From the NCBI GenBank assembly GCA_949752795.1, contig OX457061.1:127625530-127689529 (forward strand): a stretch of DNA of 64,000 nt. The letters are read 5' to 3'. The notes beneath the pieces were generated by a model that was not told the origin of the DNA, did no database searches, and worked only from the letters and a program-made list of their open reading frames with translations. The stretch comes from Hyperoodon ampullatus. Its lineage: Eukaryota > Chordata > Mammalia > Artiodactyla > Ziphiidae. Shown here in pieces: positions 1 to 12,541 of the stretch; the first letter of the stretch is position 1, and each line of letters starts with the position of its first letter. The position numbers and the translations under genes are program-made.

Positions 1-109
1 TGAGCTTTTTAAAACAAGATTGAGGGCATTGGATATGAGTAATTTAGAATTCACCCATCATTTATTGGGGTCCTAAATATATACATACTAGAGTCCCCTT
101 CCCCTCAGC

Positions 110-425
110 TACACATAAAAGCACATTTTTTTTTCTGGTAAATAATTCCTCTTCCTTCAGATTTCAGCTCAGGTGTCATTTGCTGTCACAGAACTATGGA
201 CTTCCTTCCTTGCACTATCACAGTATCAGTTTTACATATGTTCGGCCTTTTTTTAAAATTCACAGTTGTTTCCCCTGTACTGTTATCTTCCTAAAGAGGG
301 AGTTCGGATGACATTTGTTTTTATTGCTGTGTTGTTGTTATTGTGTTGATGCTGACCTCTTATTCCTAGTCATCCTGCGTAGTTCCCTTTTCATAGTAGA
401 TATTTATTGTAGGAATGAATGGAAG
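110..425 (+). repeat. L2 LINE 3' end, decayed
   Basis: The stretch follows the order of an L2 3' end: a CTTCAGATTTCAGCTCAGGTGTCA-type block near 158, a cytosine-rich middle, then a remnant of the usual CATAGTAGGCACTCAATAAAT tail near 393-420, ending in GAATGAATGG. Many substitutions are present, as expected for an old mammalian LINE. Assigned by eye from the known layout of the family; the boundaries are approximate. Confidence 0.6.
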
Positions 426-429
426 AAAG

Positions 430-2450
430 TATGAATCCAAATTACGGGTGTCCCATCACCTCTCACTATATCCTCGAAGTAAGTTGTGGCAATTCACCCT
501 CATGTAACTTCCAATTATCTTACATTACTAAAATCTGTCCTGTCTTTGTGAGGGTAGGTTTGGAATCAGAAAAAATCCAGGTTGCACCATTTATTAGGAT
601 TTGATAGAGCCTGCCTTTTACTTGAAAGAGAGAGCCTTGTCCTTACTTTATAAATAGAGATTGTTACGGAAAGCAAGTTCCTGTGCCCGCTGCACAGTGA
701 GGTCAAACAAAAGGAAATGTTGGAGTTTGGAACATAGGGTTTTATTATTGCAGGACCACACAAGGAGAATGTCTGGCTCATGCCCAGAAAACCCTGAACT
801 CCTCCAAGCATTTCAGGAAATTACTTTTAAAGGCCAGGTGAGGGAGCGGTGAGGTCCCGGTGTTGCAAACGTCTTGGTATCGGAGTCCATTGTTCTTGAA
901 GCTGTGCACGTGTTAATAGCTCAGATCACGGTGTTCCTATAAACCGCCAACAAGACAAATGTTATTCTCTGTTTTGCAACTTTCTATCTCTATATGAATG
1001 GACTCTGAAAGGTCGGAGCCTTGAGAATGGGCTCTCCTGTATATTTCAGGCTACAGGCAACATTCTTTTACAAAAGATGCAGAGCCAGCGTGACTCAGCA
1101 CAGGCAACAGAGCACAAGCATTAAAGAAAAAGGAACAGATCTAATATGAGCCAGATTTGTTCTTCCCTGTTACAGCATTGCACTACCCATATCATATGGT
1201 TCATTGAATTTAATGAGAATCTCTCCTTTCTGTGTGTGTGTCTTTTTACCTAATCAGACATACAGTAGGCACTCAATAAATGTTCATGCCCTTCCTCTTG
1301 CCAACAGAAATATTTGTTCTTGCCCATCAGCACGCCATTTCTCAGAAGTCTTTCCCTCCTACACATTTGCTGTATTGCACTATATGATGACTCTTTCAGA
1401 TTAGCTAGTGTGTGGCTAGTCCTGCATTTGCTGACTAACTAAACGCTATGTCATTTCTACCCTCTTCATTTCCTTCTCTTTTTCTCCTTCTCCTGCATCT
1501 GCTTGCAACTCACAGTATCTCCTTTTATTCTTTTCCCCCTCATTCTCTTTTCAGAGATTTTATATATATCCACAAAGGAAACTGTTGGCTTCATATTTCT
1601 TACCTTAAATTCTAAAAGTTCGTAATTATTTTCACTCCTGGGTTCAAGTTATAAGCTTGTAATTACCTACAAAACATTTTTTACCAGATTGATCACCAGC
1701 ATCTGAAATTCAGAATGTCTGTAACCAAAGAATTATCAACATACACTTACTATATTCATATTTCATTTTATAGAAACACAGCTCTACATTACCAAAGTCA
1801 AAACTTCAGGGAAATCTGGCTCATTCCTGCACCTGAACTATGTCTACATTATGTTGATTTTCCCTTCACAAGTGTCCTTCAGGTCTGTCCCTTTCTGTGT
1901 CTCTGCTTTCACTTTTGCATCGGTATTAATTTGTGCCTTAGCAATTTTTTAACTGCTTAGCAGGCCTTTCCTTTGTCTTTTCAGATGATGCTATACTCAT
2001 CTTTCAAAATCACTTCTCTAGCCATCTGTTCAGATATATGGATTCACATTGCTTAGAGGATAAAATTGAAACATCTTTACCCAACAATCAAAGTAATCAA
2101 AGCCCCAATTATCCCTCCAGCTGTGTTTCTCACAACTCTCCAGCTTTAACAAAACTTTCTTTCAGCCAAACGAGAACAACCACAATTGCTGAGACTGATC
2201 TGTACTGGAAATACATTATATATACCTTATACGTAATTCTCAGCCTTGACTAAACCCATATTTTCTAAGATTTTCTATGGCAACTCTGGGGAAAAGTTAT
2301 TTCTCAAGTTTCTAAATTTTTAGAATGTATTATATTTTACACTTATGCGATGCTGTTTGCAGTTAACTTCCTTGCACGTGTGCTGTGGGGTTATCCCTGT
2401 GTCTTTGTTAACCACTCTGCCTATTAAGTCCTTGTCGTAGCTTATACTAA
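430..2450. other. Intronic DNA without recognised gene
   Basis: AT-rich, mostly unique-looking sequence upstream of the first SPOCK3 exon. Only short open frames occur and none resembles a protein I know. A short CAGTAGGCACTCAATAAATG-like piece near 1262 may be another L2 or MIR remnant. No SINE or simple repeat stands out. Confidence 0.5.
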
Positions 2451-3700
2451 AAAAAATGAACCTTTTGTAGTGAGCAAGACAAAGCAAGTATTAAATAGTT
2501 ATTCCCAGTATGTTCTTTAACCACGGTGAGACATTTAGTCAAATATAATTAATGTAAAAAATAACTAGAAAAGCCCAAAGTGTTTGGATATCAAGCAGTA
2601 TTCTTATAAATAATTCATTTTCAAAGAAAAAATCACAATTAATGTTAGAAAATATTTTGAACGTAATTATAATAAAATATCAAATATCAGAATATGAAGA
2701 CTTTTGAGATCTAGCTAAATTTGTTAGTGGGAAATAAATAGCCTTAAAAATTGATATTTCAGAGAAGAAAAAAGGATGAATAGCAACATTCTAAGTATTC
2801 AACTGAAGAAGTTAGAACAAGAATTGAAAAAAATTGAGAAAGAAGTAAGAAAATAATAAATATAAAGTTAGTCATTATTGAAATACAAATCAAATATACA
2901 GTAAAAAAAAAATCTCTCATCTAAAGCAAGTTTTTTGAAGGAAAACTAATAAAAGAGATTTACCCCTAGGAAAAATGATTAAGAAAAAAGAAGACACATC
3001 TCTAGTATCAAACGTGAAAAAAAGGCACATCACCGGGGAGCCTGTAGACATTAAAAAGATCTTCAGAGCTTATTAGTAACAGTATCATGTTAACAAATAT
3101 GTCACTTTTGATCAAATGTACAAATTTCTAGAAAAAGTCAATTTTATGTAAACCAATTCAGAACAAATTAGAAAGTCTGAAATATTTACTTTTAAAGACA
3201 TCAAATTTATATTTTAAAGCCTTCCCATAAAGAAATCTCTAGGCTGAGGTGTTTTCAAGAATTATTTTAGATATTTAAAGGAAAGAACCCACCAACATTG
3301 TACAAACGCTTCTAGAAAGAATTTGAATTTGTTCCCAATAATTGTCATCAGTTGCAATATACGCTGACAAGATCTAGTAAGAAAAAACAACATCATTGCA
3401 GGCTAATGCTGCTCATGAATATACACACACAATTCTTAATAAACTATTAGCATATCCTATCCTTTATAAAAGGATAATACCTCACAGCTCAGTGTGGTTT
3501 TTTTCTGGGAAAGCAAGCAAGACCCAGTGATCAATGTAATTAACAGAACTAAAGAGTTAAACCTATGATCCTCTCATTAGCTGGAGAAAAAGCATTTATT
3601 AACTCAATATCCATCAATACCCATTCATGATAAAAACTCTTACCACACTGAGAATGGGAGGAAACTCCCTTAATCTGAAATTTCCAATTCTGAGCTTCTT
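2450..3700 (+). mobile_element. Old L1 LINE fragment (ORF2 region)
   Basis: A-rich sense-strand sequence that still reads like an ancient L1 ORF2. The clearest part is 3585-3640, where GGAGAAAAAGCATTTATTAACTC and a following CATTCATGATAAAAACTC keep the L1 sequence encoding the reverse-transcriptase block around [16 protein letters not shown]. The reading frame is destroyed by stops and indels. The left boundary is uncertain. Confidence 0.6.
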
Positions 3701-4555
3701 GTATAAATTTAGTTAATTCCAGCTCCATTCTTTTAGCAACTCGTCATGAGTTACTCTTTTATTTTATTATACAGAAATTCTGGTAGCTCCACAGTCTGAG
3801 TATGTTGGAATGCGACCACTCAGCATGCCCCCTGCCAGGACTTTTGTCCAGACGGCCACCATGTCCTGCCTGCCTTTGTGGAATTGCTTCCTGTGTGTCT
3901 CCACCTTGTCTTATTTCGGTCTGTTCCCTGCACAGATGACAGTGACCCTTTAGCTCTTTGCATTAATCTTGTGTGCACAGTCTGATGGAACTCCTGGTCA
4001 CATCTCTGCAGTGGTTGGTGTAAGCTGTCAAGACCATGCGAGGTGTGGGCTTTTACCCCACCTGGGAGCTACAGGTGCAGCTGCCCCATGCTCCGGGACT
4101 CTGGGTCAGTAACAGAGGATGCTGTGACCATAGCAGCAGCAGCAGTTGGAGCTGTGTGTTGGTGTCTGCTGTCCTTGTCCCCGGGTTCCTGACCTGTGAT
4201 GGGGACCAGCTCACGCAGAGGCTGCTGTGGGGGAGAACATGGAGCTTGGGGTCGCATCACTTTACAAGAAGCGGAAGGAAGCCTGCTGTGTCCAGGGGGA
4301 GACATCCCATCGTATCTCAAGGTGACTTGCGGGGAATTCAACCTTGGGAAGAGCCAACAGGGCCCCTTTTTGGGGTTCTCAGCAAGAATGGTGTCCTCAC
4401 CCATGCGGAGTTCCTTGCCCACAGGCCTGCAGCCTGGATTCCGCGGTGGTCCCGGCGTGTCCTTGTGCTCTTGTTCCCCTGCTTGTGTGGCTTTGTGCCG
4501 CCCTGCCTGCTTTTCCTCAAATAGGCCAACCCCCCCCCCTTTTTTTTAAACTCTG
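3700..4555. other. Intronic DNA, locally GC-rich
   Basis: From about 3810 the sequence becomes GC-richer and has overlapping open frames on both strands of up to 162 codons (4036-4524 +). I recognise no domain in any of them. No start context, splice pattern or repeat family supports a gene. I treat these frames as chance products of local base composition. Confidence 0.4.
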
Positions 4556-4725
4556 CTGACCTTCCTTACAGTTCCCTCTGCTTGGAATTTTCACAGCTTA
4601 CTCCTTCATCTCCTTAAGGTTTTTTCTTAAATATTAACGTTGCAGCTCTTTGCTTCCTCTTAAAAATGAAGCACAGTCCCCTGTCCCCCTCATTTTTCTT
4701 GGTAACACTCAGTACCATTCAGACT
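4555..4725 (+). repeat. L2 LINE fragment, decayed
   Basis: The order TTCCCTCTGCTTGGAATTTTC, then CTCCTTCATCTCCTTAAGG, follows the part of L2 just upstream of its 3' end. The match is weak and made by eye. A MIR or unique origin cannot be excluded. Confidence 0.45.
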
Positions 4726-4784
4726 GCTTCCCTGCAGAGCTAAAGTAGGGCAGCATGCATTGTCTTGGATTTGGAAATTCAGTT

Positions 4785-5060
4785 TGTAGGAATTGATGCT
4801 ATAGAAGTAATCAGACCTCACAGAGGCACGTAAAATAGTACTTCTCACACCATTGTTTTATGTGGTAATAAATTATTATAGCAAATGCATATACATAGAG
4901 AATATTTTTAGTAAAATACATCAGACAGCTGACACCGAGCATATCTTTGGGTAGTGATATTGTGCATGATGTTTATTTTCTAATTTATGTGGTTCTCTAA
5001 TTTCCTGGTGTTCCATATGGTCTTCTACTTAGTTCCTTTTCTTCCAATTTTTCCTTCATA
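4785..5060 (+). mobile_element. Old L1 3' UTR fragment
   Basis: Contains in order a GGAATTGATGCTATAGAAGTAAT block, a CATTGTTTTATGTGGTAATA block and ATCTTTGGGTAGTGATATTG near 4945. These are the characteristic segments of ancient L1M 3' ends. Strongly diverged, with no coding capacity. Confidence 0.5.
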
Positions 5061-5069
5061 TTATTGTTG

Positions 5070-5693
5070 TATTCACATTTTTTCTTCCCTTTTGTACATT
5101 ATTAAGAACTATAAACAGTTTGAGATTTTACCCCATTTATAAGCTGAAAAATTAGCCTGTCTCAGTTTTGTGGGTGCTGGTGAAAGACCCCAGACTCCTG
5201 GTCAGAGGCAGAGAGCCTGGTTCCCGGGCACAGATGGAGCACGGAGCATCACATATTTGTCAGTCCCTCCTGCTTCCTGTCCCAGGGGGGCACGTGGGTG
5301 GGCCAAGCTAGACACCTGCACACACTGTGGGTTACAATACAGGACATAAGTGAGGTAATTTTTTAGGGAGCTGTAAGCCTCTCTGCGATGAGCTCATTGT
5401 CTTTATTCTACTGAGCAGTGAAGAATTCACTCTTTCTTCCATAGCTGCGGTCGAGAGCAGTTTACAATACACTCATCCTTGCAAAGATCGTCCAGAACTA
5501 AGGGCGGTTGGTGCTATGTTTCTAAGACGTACAGAACTGGGAGGAGCACTTGGAGAACTGGATCGCTAATGTGCGTTATGTTGTTTATGGTAATAATCAT
5601 AATAAAGCATTTTTCTATTTGCAAAGAGAAATGAGATCTGCTGAGAGGGAGGGAGCAACAACTTTCTGAAAGGAATGAAACATCCGTCAAAGA
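5070..5693. other. Intronic DNA without recognised gene
   Basis: Unique-looking sequence between an old L1 tail and a CHR-2 SINE. A moderately GC-rich piece lies at 5160-5340. Long minus-strand frames starting here run through the neighbouring SINE and are not coding evidence. Confidence 0.4.
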
Positions 5694-5704
5694 GGGGCTC
5701 TCTG

Positions 5705-5920
5705 GGGCTTCCCTGGTGGCGCAGTGGTTGAGAGTCCGCCTGCCGATGCAGGGGACACGGGTTCGTGCCCCGGTCCGGGAAGATCCCACGTGCCGCGGAT
5801 CGGCTGGGCCCGTGAGCCATGGCCGCTGGGCCTGCGCGTCCGGAGCCTGTGCTCCGCAACGGGAGAGGCTACAACAGTGAGAGGCCTGCGTACCGCAAAA
5901 AAAAGAAAAAAAAAAACAAC
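5705..5920 (+). mobile_element. CHR-2-like tRNA-derived SINE (sense)
   Basis: A cetartiodactyl SINE with a tRNA-Glu-like head. The RNA polymerase III A box TGGCGCAGTGG is at 5717-5727 and the B box GGTTCGTGCCC at 5760-5770. The body ends in an A-rich tail around 5896-5917. It is flanked by an 11-base target-site duplication GGGGCTCTCTG (5694-5704 and 5929-5939), so it is one intact retrotransposition. It is one of only three CHR copies here in the same direction as SPOCK3. Confidence 0.9.
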
Positions 5921-5939
5921 GGGGTGGGGGGGCTCTCTG

Positions 5940-6685
5940 TGGAAGTAACACCAGACCTGAAATCTGAAGGGTTTGTAGGTGGTTTATAGGTTCAGACAGA
6001 GAGCAGAGTAGTGAGCAGGCCCTGTGCTGTGGGAAGGTCGTGGAGGCACTAGATGAGGGGTAGCGGGGCTGGGCACCCAGAGCAGCGGGGGCGGTGAGGG
6101 CGGCTGCAGAGATGGAAGGGGCGGACCACCCTGTTCTTTCTCCAGAGGTCACCGGGAAAGCACGTAAAGTTTTGCTTTTTGTCCTGTTTGGTTGTTTTGT
6201 TATTTCTCAGCAAGCTAGTGACATGATCAGATGTCCATTTTAGAAATCTCTTCTGACCTCAGTGCAGAGGAAGGAACCAGAAGAGAATCTGAGAATCCAT
6301 TAACGTTACCTGTAATAGTCATAGTTTTAACATTGTATTCACAGTTTATTTGAATCTGAAGTCTGAGTAAGATTTGGCAGTCACATTGACTTTCTTTCCT
6401 AGAGGATACCTTTTAGCAAATTGATCAATGCATGATGTTGTCAGTGCTTTTGTACTTAATAGGATTTAATAAGTATAAATAGTACTTTAGGTTGACTACT
6501 GTATCAGCCACAACCCCCTGACGTGAAGGTTGGAGGGACAGGATGTACACAGAAAGGCTTTCCCATGTAGCAGGGAGACAGTTCTTAATACCACATTGCT
6601 TAAAAAGCCCGATGCTTTTTAATATACACAGATAAAAAAGCAGAGTGAATAAATTCATCAGAAAGAAAAAATACATCTATTTACT
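5940..6685. other. Intronic DNA without recognised gene
   Basis: Starts with a GC-richer stretch (5990-6140) and becomes AT-rich. No convincing reading frame or repeat family was identified. Confidence 0.4.
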
Positions 6686-6849
6686 GCTGTCCATCCATCC
6701 ATCCATCACCCACCATCCATCCATCCATTCATCCATTCATCCATCCATCATCCACCATCCATCCATCCATCCATCATCCATCATCCACCATCCATCCATC
6801 CATCCATCACCCACCATCCATTCATCCATTCATCCATCCATCCATCCAA
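6686..6849 (+). repeat. CCAT tetranucleotide microsatellite
   Basis: About 160 bases of CCAT/CATC units, interrupted at intervals by CACC, ATTC and CATCATCC variants. The 4-base period makes an apparent Ile/His/Pro/Ser-rich open frame on the + strand that is not a gene. The mix of pure and interrupted runs suggests a length-variable locus. Confidence 0.93.
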
Positions 6850-9535
6850 TAGACTATTTCCTGAGGAAGTTAAATTATGCAACTACTTTTTAGAAATTGT
6901 ACCTAGATCTTATTTCAATGGGAAACAAATCAGTGAACATCTACTGAAATTGATAATTGTGCATCAAAAATCTCCCAGCATTACATTTTACTTATAAAAC
7001 AGGAAAGAGCTTCAGAGGAGTTCATTGTGGCAGGCTTTTCGATAAAAACTTTATCTAAAAATAGGCTCATTTAAAAGATAAAATGAATATTTCTGTGTGT
7101 ATTGGCTTAATGATCACATTGTTGCTTATAGTTCTGAAGTTATCAGAATTAGTCTGCACTTGGACTGGACAATCTGGAATTATGTGAGGAATACCTGAGC
7201 CCTTTTGTGGGAAGAGCGCTCTTCAGAATATGACTGAAGATGAATATTCACGAGGGCACACGATAGGACTTTTCTTGGTAGAAGAAATGTGGTGTCTTGC
7301 CAATGTTGCCAAAATAATTTAACATTAATTAACTCACAGAGCATCTTTAATTGTATGTCATTCCGTAAATTGAGGGTTTATTAAACGCTGATAAGTTAAA
7401 CAATGTTGGCAATATTTTCAGGCTTTTTCCCGTGGTTCAGGGATGTGTGTACCTTTTAAAAATGCATGTCAAAGTGCAGTTTGCCAGAAGCAACAGTGGT
7501 GATGAATACGAAACGTGAGCTCTGTCACTACCTAGGAAACATCATAATTGGTATCATCTTCCCCTGTTCTTCTGAATCCATGTGCTTGAAATGTGTGAGA
7601 TGTACAAAGTGCCAAGAAAGAAGAGAGTAAAAGATCCAGACACCAGCAGAATTCGGGAAGACCCAGTAATAACAGAGAAGGCGGGTCCAACTCCCCAACA
7701 ATTTTCTGAGTAAGGCCTGTGAGAACTGGAGAGGCTCCTCCTCCTTAAAGGAACTTAAACCTTTAACCACGTCACCTGCGCCAAATTCAGCATCAGGAAA
7801 TATGTAAGTGGTTAATATAAGAGAAACTTTTCAGTGAAAATAAACACTGAGCATAAATCTAATGCTCTGAGCAATGACACTAACAATATGTAGACAGGAG
7901 ATACTAATTATTGCCAATTAGTCATGTTTTTTAAAATAACTATTTCTTGGACACCTGTGTCGGGAGTCTTGTAGTCACAGGGGCTGTAGCCCTGAATGTT
8001 ATATATCATATTCTTGTAGGGTTAGACTGAGGATGAACAAAGTTAACATCTAGAGGATGGTTATTAAATATCAGGGAAGGTAATGCATTTTTCATGTGCA
8101 TCAGTGCATGGCTTCAAAATGATATTCCTGTTTCAAGGCAAAAGGTGTTACAAACATTTTCTAGCCACTAGCATGACTAAGCCAGAGCAGTGCAGGTGCT
8201 CAGAGCACGAGTGGGGATGGAAAGTCCCGTGTGTGTATGAGCGTGTATGTGAGTGTGTGTATGCACGTATGTGGGTATGTATGTGAATCTATAGGAAACG
8301 TCGAGGAAGACACCAGCAGAAACCCGAAAACAGCCCATTTTCACTCTTTGCCAATGACAAGTTGACCTATTTATATTTTTCGGCAAATCTAATTAGAGAC
8401 TGTGTTTTGTATTTAAAACTTTATTTTAAATGTGATCTTAAAAGAAATCTCCTCAAAACGATATTTAGCAGCAAAAATAAGTTGTTCTTGGGGCAGCTTG
8501 TCTTGTAGGAAAACAGGGGTTAACTTTCTTGTCTGTACTTGGTCTTACGATCACTTGACAGGAAATGCAAGTGTTTTCCATACGTGCCTTTTACGTTAAT
8601 CTAAGGGTCTGATCTTTTCCTAGTGCAGTCATTTTTTTCAGCCATTTCTCTCTGATTTCTCTTCTCTCATGAAAGGCTGCCTTCTTTTTTTTTCATTTTT
8701 ATGGTGCCACCAGAATTATTAAAGAGCCGTCAATTGAGCTTTGACTGTTACTGTCCCTGTTTACAAAGAGAATATTAAATAAGATTTATGTCAGTTTTGT
8801 AAGAATAGCTCCATCCTATGTACAATACACTTACTTAATAATGATAGAGTAAAATATAATGATTGATGATAGTAAACAACCTGCACAGATGTAGCGCACA
8901 TAGTAGGTGAGGTATGTTGACAGCTTTTACGTATGTAAACATTTATCACTTTGCGTTTTGCTGCCCTTGTCCCACACCTCCACCCTTACTATTTTGAGGG
9001 AAAAATCGTATATTTTCTTCATAATCTCATTACAGCTCCTTTTCTTTACTGTTGGAAAGAGCAGTCATTTTTCTTAAGAATGTCACTCAAATGTATCCAA
9101 CAGCAAAAGGATTACATTCAAAATAGTGTGCAGAATTAGGAATTAGAGAGTAACAGCTTACTGGAAACTGTCCCCAGAAGAACAGAACTGTAATTTTTCA
9201 TCATGGTCTGTATCCCTCATTGAAACCTTCTAAAGTTTACCATTATTTAAATGAAAACTTCTTAAACTGAGTAAAGACCATTGCGTTTTGCCATGGTTAT
9301 TATTCTCACTCTATTATTTGATGTACACCGTATACATTAAACATTTCCAGTGTTTAAATCTTTTAGAAAATTAAGTTTTACATATGCTTGAACTAACCGT
9401 TAAAGCTGACTTGTGGTGTGGGGATCAGCTTGGAGGGAAAAATATATTGTTAGGAGTCCCCTTATTTTCCAGTTGAGCAAGAGAAGTACTGTGAATCTTG
9501 CCAATGGATTTATTTATGCATTTTTCACTTAAATT
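6850..9535. other. Intronic DNA, largely repeat-poor
   Basis: About 2.7 kb with no SINE or LINE that I can recognise. An imperfect TG-rich patch lies at about 8228-8285. Open frames here are short and overlap on both strands. Nothing supports an exon. Confidence 0.4.
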
Positions 9536-11122
9536 TATTTATTTTCTTTTTTAAAATCAAAGCCTAGTTGATTTACAATATTATTTTCAGGCGTACAACA
9601 TAAGTGAGTCAATATTATTGTAGATTATACTCCATTTAAAGTTATTATAAAATATTGGCTCTATTCCCTGTCTGTACAGTATATCCTTGTGGCTTACCTA
9701 TCTTATACATAGTAGTTTGTATCTCTTAATCTCCTACTCTATCTTGCCCTCCCGCTTCCCTCTCCTCTCTGGTAACCACTAGTTTGTTTTCTATATCTGT
9801 TAGTCTGTTTCTGTTTTGTTATATTCATTTGTTTGTTATATTTTTTAGATTCCACATATAAGTGATAACATAGAGTATTCGTGTTTCTCTGACTTATTTC
9901 ACTAAGCATAATACCTTCTAGGTCCATCTGTGTTGTTTCAAATGGCAGAATTTTGTTAATTTTTTATAGCTGAGTAGTATTCCATTCTGTCGATATATAT
10001 GTAGCACATCTTCTTTATCCATTCATCTGTCAATGGACATTTAGGTTGCTTTCATATCTTGGCTATTGTAAATAATGCTGCTATGAACAGTGGGGTGTGT
10101 GTATCTTTTCAAATTAGAGTTTGCATTTTCTTCAAACATGTAATCAGGAATGGAATTGCTGGGTCTTATAGTCGTTCTATTTATAATTTTTTGAGGAACT
10201 TCCATACTCTTTTCCATGGTGGCTGCATCAATTTACAATACTATCAACAGTGCATAAGGGTTTCCTTTTCTCTACATCCTCACCAACATCTGTTATTTGT
10301 GTTCTTTTTGATGATAGTTATTCTGACAGGTGTGAGGTGATATCACATTGTGGTTTTGATTTGCATTTTCCTGATGATGACTGATACTGAGCATCTTTCC
10401 ATGTGTCTTTTAGCCCTCTGTATGTCTTCTTTGGAAAAATGTCAATTCAGAACTTCTGCCCATTTTTAATTGTCTTTTTTTAATATAATGAGTTGTATGA
10501 GCTGTTTATATATTTTGGATATTAACCCCTTATCAGCCAAATCATTTGCAAATATTTTCTCCCATTTTAGCAGGTTGTCTTTTCATTTTGTTGATGGTTT
10601 TCTTTGCTGTGCAAAAGATTTTAAGTTTAAATAGGTCCCGTTTATTTTTGCTTTTAATTCTTTTGCCTTAGGAGACAGATCCAAAAAAATATTGCTACAA
10701 TTTATGTCAAACAGTGTTCTGCCTATGCGATCTTGAGGAAAAAAAGAACAAAGCTGAAGGTTATCACTCTCCCTGACTTCCGGCTATACTACAAAGCTAC
10801 AGTAATCAAAACAGCATGGTACTGGCACAAAAACAGACACACAGATCAATGGAACAAAATAGAGAGCCCAGAAATAAACCCACGCACCTATGGTCAATTA
10901 ATCTACAGCGAAGGAGGCAAGACTGTACACTGGAGAAAAGACAGTCTCTTCAAAAGTGATGCTGGGAAAACTGGACAGCTACATGTAAAAAAATGAAATT
11001 AGAACATTTCCTCACACCATATGCAAAAATGAACTCAAAATAGATTAAACGCCTAAATGTAAGACCTGAAACCATAAAACTCTTAGAAGTGACCATAGGC
11101 AGAACACTCCTTGACATTGCTA
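9536..11122 (-). mobile_element. L1 LINE with 5' inversion (twin priming)
   Basis: The left arm (about 9536-10735) is antisense L1: 3' UTR, then the ORF2 C-terminal region, with landmarks such as TCTTTATCCATTCATCTGTC at 10012 and TTCTGACAGGTGTGAGGTGA at 10321. At about 10735 the direction flips. The right arm (about 10735-11122) is sense L1 ORF2, including ATACTACAAAGCTACAGTAA and TGGTACTGGCACAAAAACAG. A 5' inversion of this kind is the known product of twin priming. The L1 segment CATAGGCAGAACACT occurs at the ends of both arms, so about 25 bases are duplicated. All reading frames are broken. Confidence 0.85.
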
Positions 11123-12326
11123 TTGTATTTAAATTAAACAATACATACTAAGAGCACTCAAAAACTAAGCAGATATTTGAAAGAAGAGGTTCTTGATTTT
11201 ATGAAGAAAGTAATACATAGAAATGGCAGATTTCTGAAGGAAGATCTTACCAGGATTCATATCCTAACTGTAAGGATAGACTGCTAAAATACATTTGTTC
11301 CTTCCATTGATCTTATTGAAATATTCTGTGGAAGATTTCTGATCCCAGCTCAAATTTAAAAATCAGGAATGATTTAATGGTATTGGGTCAACGATCTCTG
11401 TGCACCTACAGTGTGGACACAATTAGGAAGGAAAAGATCCACAGCCCTCAAGTCCTGAGCACTTTGACATCTCTGGGAATGCAGTGAAGATGCAGAATAT
11501 GCGTGAGAATCTAGTGAGATGCTAACTCCTGAATTGGGAAGGGTTAGGACATTACCACTAAGCTGGTGCTCTCTGGGCACTAACCCATCAATTCAGACCA
11601 GAACAACCCTGCATATATAAGTGTTTGAAACATAAAACTAACATTCTTTTTTAATTTAATGAAAGATTGGTCAGGATTTTTTAAAAAACATTATTAGGAT
11701 CAGTGAATCATTTATATAAGTTGCAAATTCTACTCTTCCATAGCGTATAAACCTCATGTAGAAGGTAGCTTAATTGTTCCTTAGCTTTTGTTCCTTTACA
11801 CCTAATTTTGCTTATCCCTCTTTGAATATTAATTTTGGAATTACTTTTTACAGTTGTTTTCAACACGAGAAAAATGCTAAATGACAAAAAAATTGAGATT
11901 AACAATAGAAGAAAAGGAAAACAAAATTATAAAGAAAATGATATTTTCATTAGTCATCACAACAATGCTATGCCATTTTCATCAATGAATTAACATATAT
12001 CTTTAAGTCAATAGTACCGGGTCATTCAACTGCTGCTAACAAGATGTGTTCATTGGAATTTGCAGCTGAGACCTCTCTATTGGACATAAATATGACCATG
12101 TCAGTACAGAGAACTTCAGGTCATTGTCACCAAGTCATTTCATGATGTAAGGATCTTATCTCCTCCCTGGGACTTTTCCCCCCTATTGACCATGAGTGCC
12201 TCAGACCTTGTGGGATTATCTATGTGAAGGCTTATACATAGTGAGTTTGCATAATGAAATATTTGCATCATTTTTCAAAAACGTTATGAGTAACACAATT
12301 AAAAATTGCTCTAAGTAATTATATAA
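11123..12326. other. Intronic DNA without recognised gene
   Basis: AT-rich unique-looking sequence between an L1 and a CHR-2 SINE. Only short open frames are present and none is recognisable. Confidence 0.4.
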
Positions 12327-12541
12327 TTTTTTTTTTTTTTTTTTTTTTTGTGGTACGCGGGCCTCTCACTGTTGTGGCCTCTCCCGTTGCGGAGCACAGG
12401 CTCCAGACACGCAGGCTCAGTGCCCATGGCTCATGGACCCAGCCACTCCGCGGCATGTGGGATCTTCCGGGACCGGGGCACGAACCCGTGTCCCCTGCAT
12501 CGGCAGGCAGACTCCCAACCACTGCGCCACCAGGGAAGCCC
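12327..12541 (-). mobile_element. CHR-2-like SINE (antisense)
   Basis: Reads in reverse: a poly-T tract at 12328-12349, the diagnostic body from GTGGTACGCGGGCCTCTCAC, the inverted B box near 12481 and the inverted A box near 12521, ending CCACCAGGGAAGCCC. No clear target-site duplication was found. Open frames over it on both strands are SINE translations. Confidence 0.9.

Noticed and set aside
4036..4524. 162-codon sense frame as a novel gene
   Set aside because: Overlapping frames on both strands are open, no motif or splice support is seen, and it lies in an intron of unrelated direction-neutral composition.
5705..5775. tRNA-Glu-like gene
   Set aside because: A and B boxes are present but the cloverleaf is degraded and the sequence continues into a SINE body and A tail. 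The same applies to every CHR copy.
6645..6893. Ser/Ile/His/Pro-rich small protein
   Set aside because: Translation of a CCAT microsatellite.
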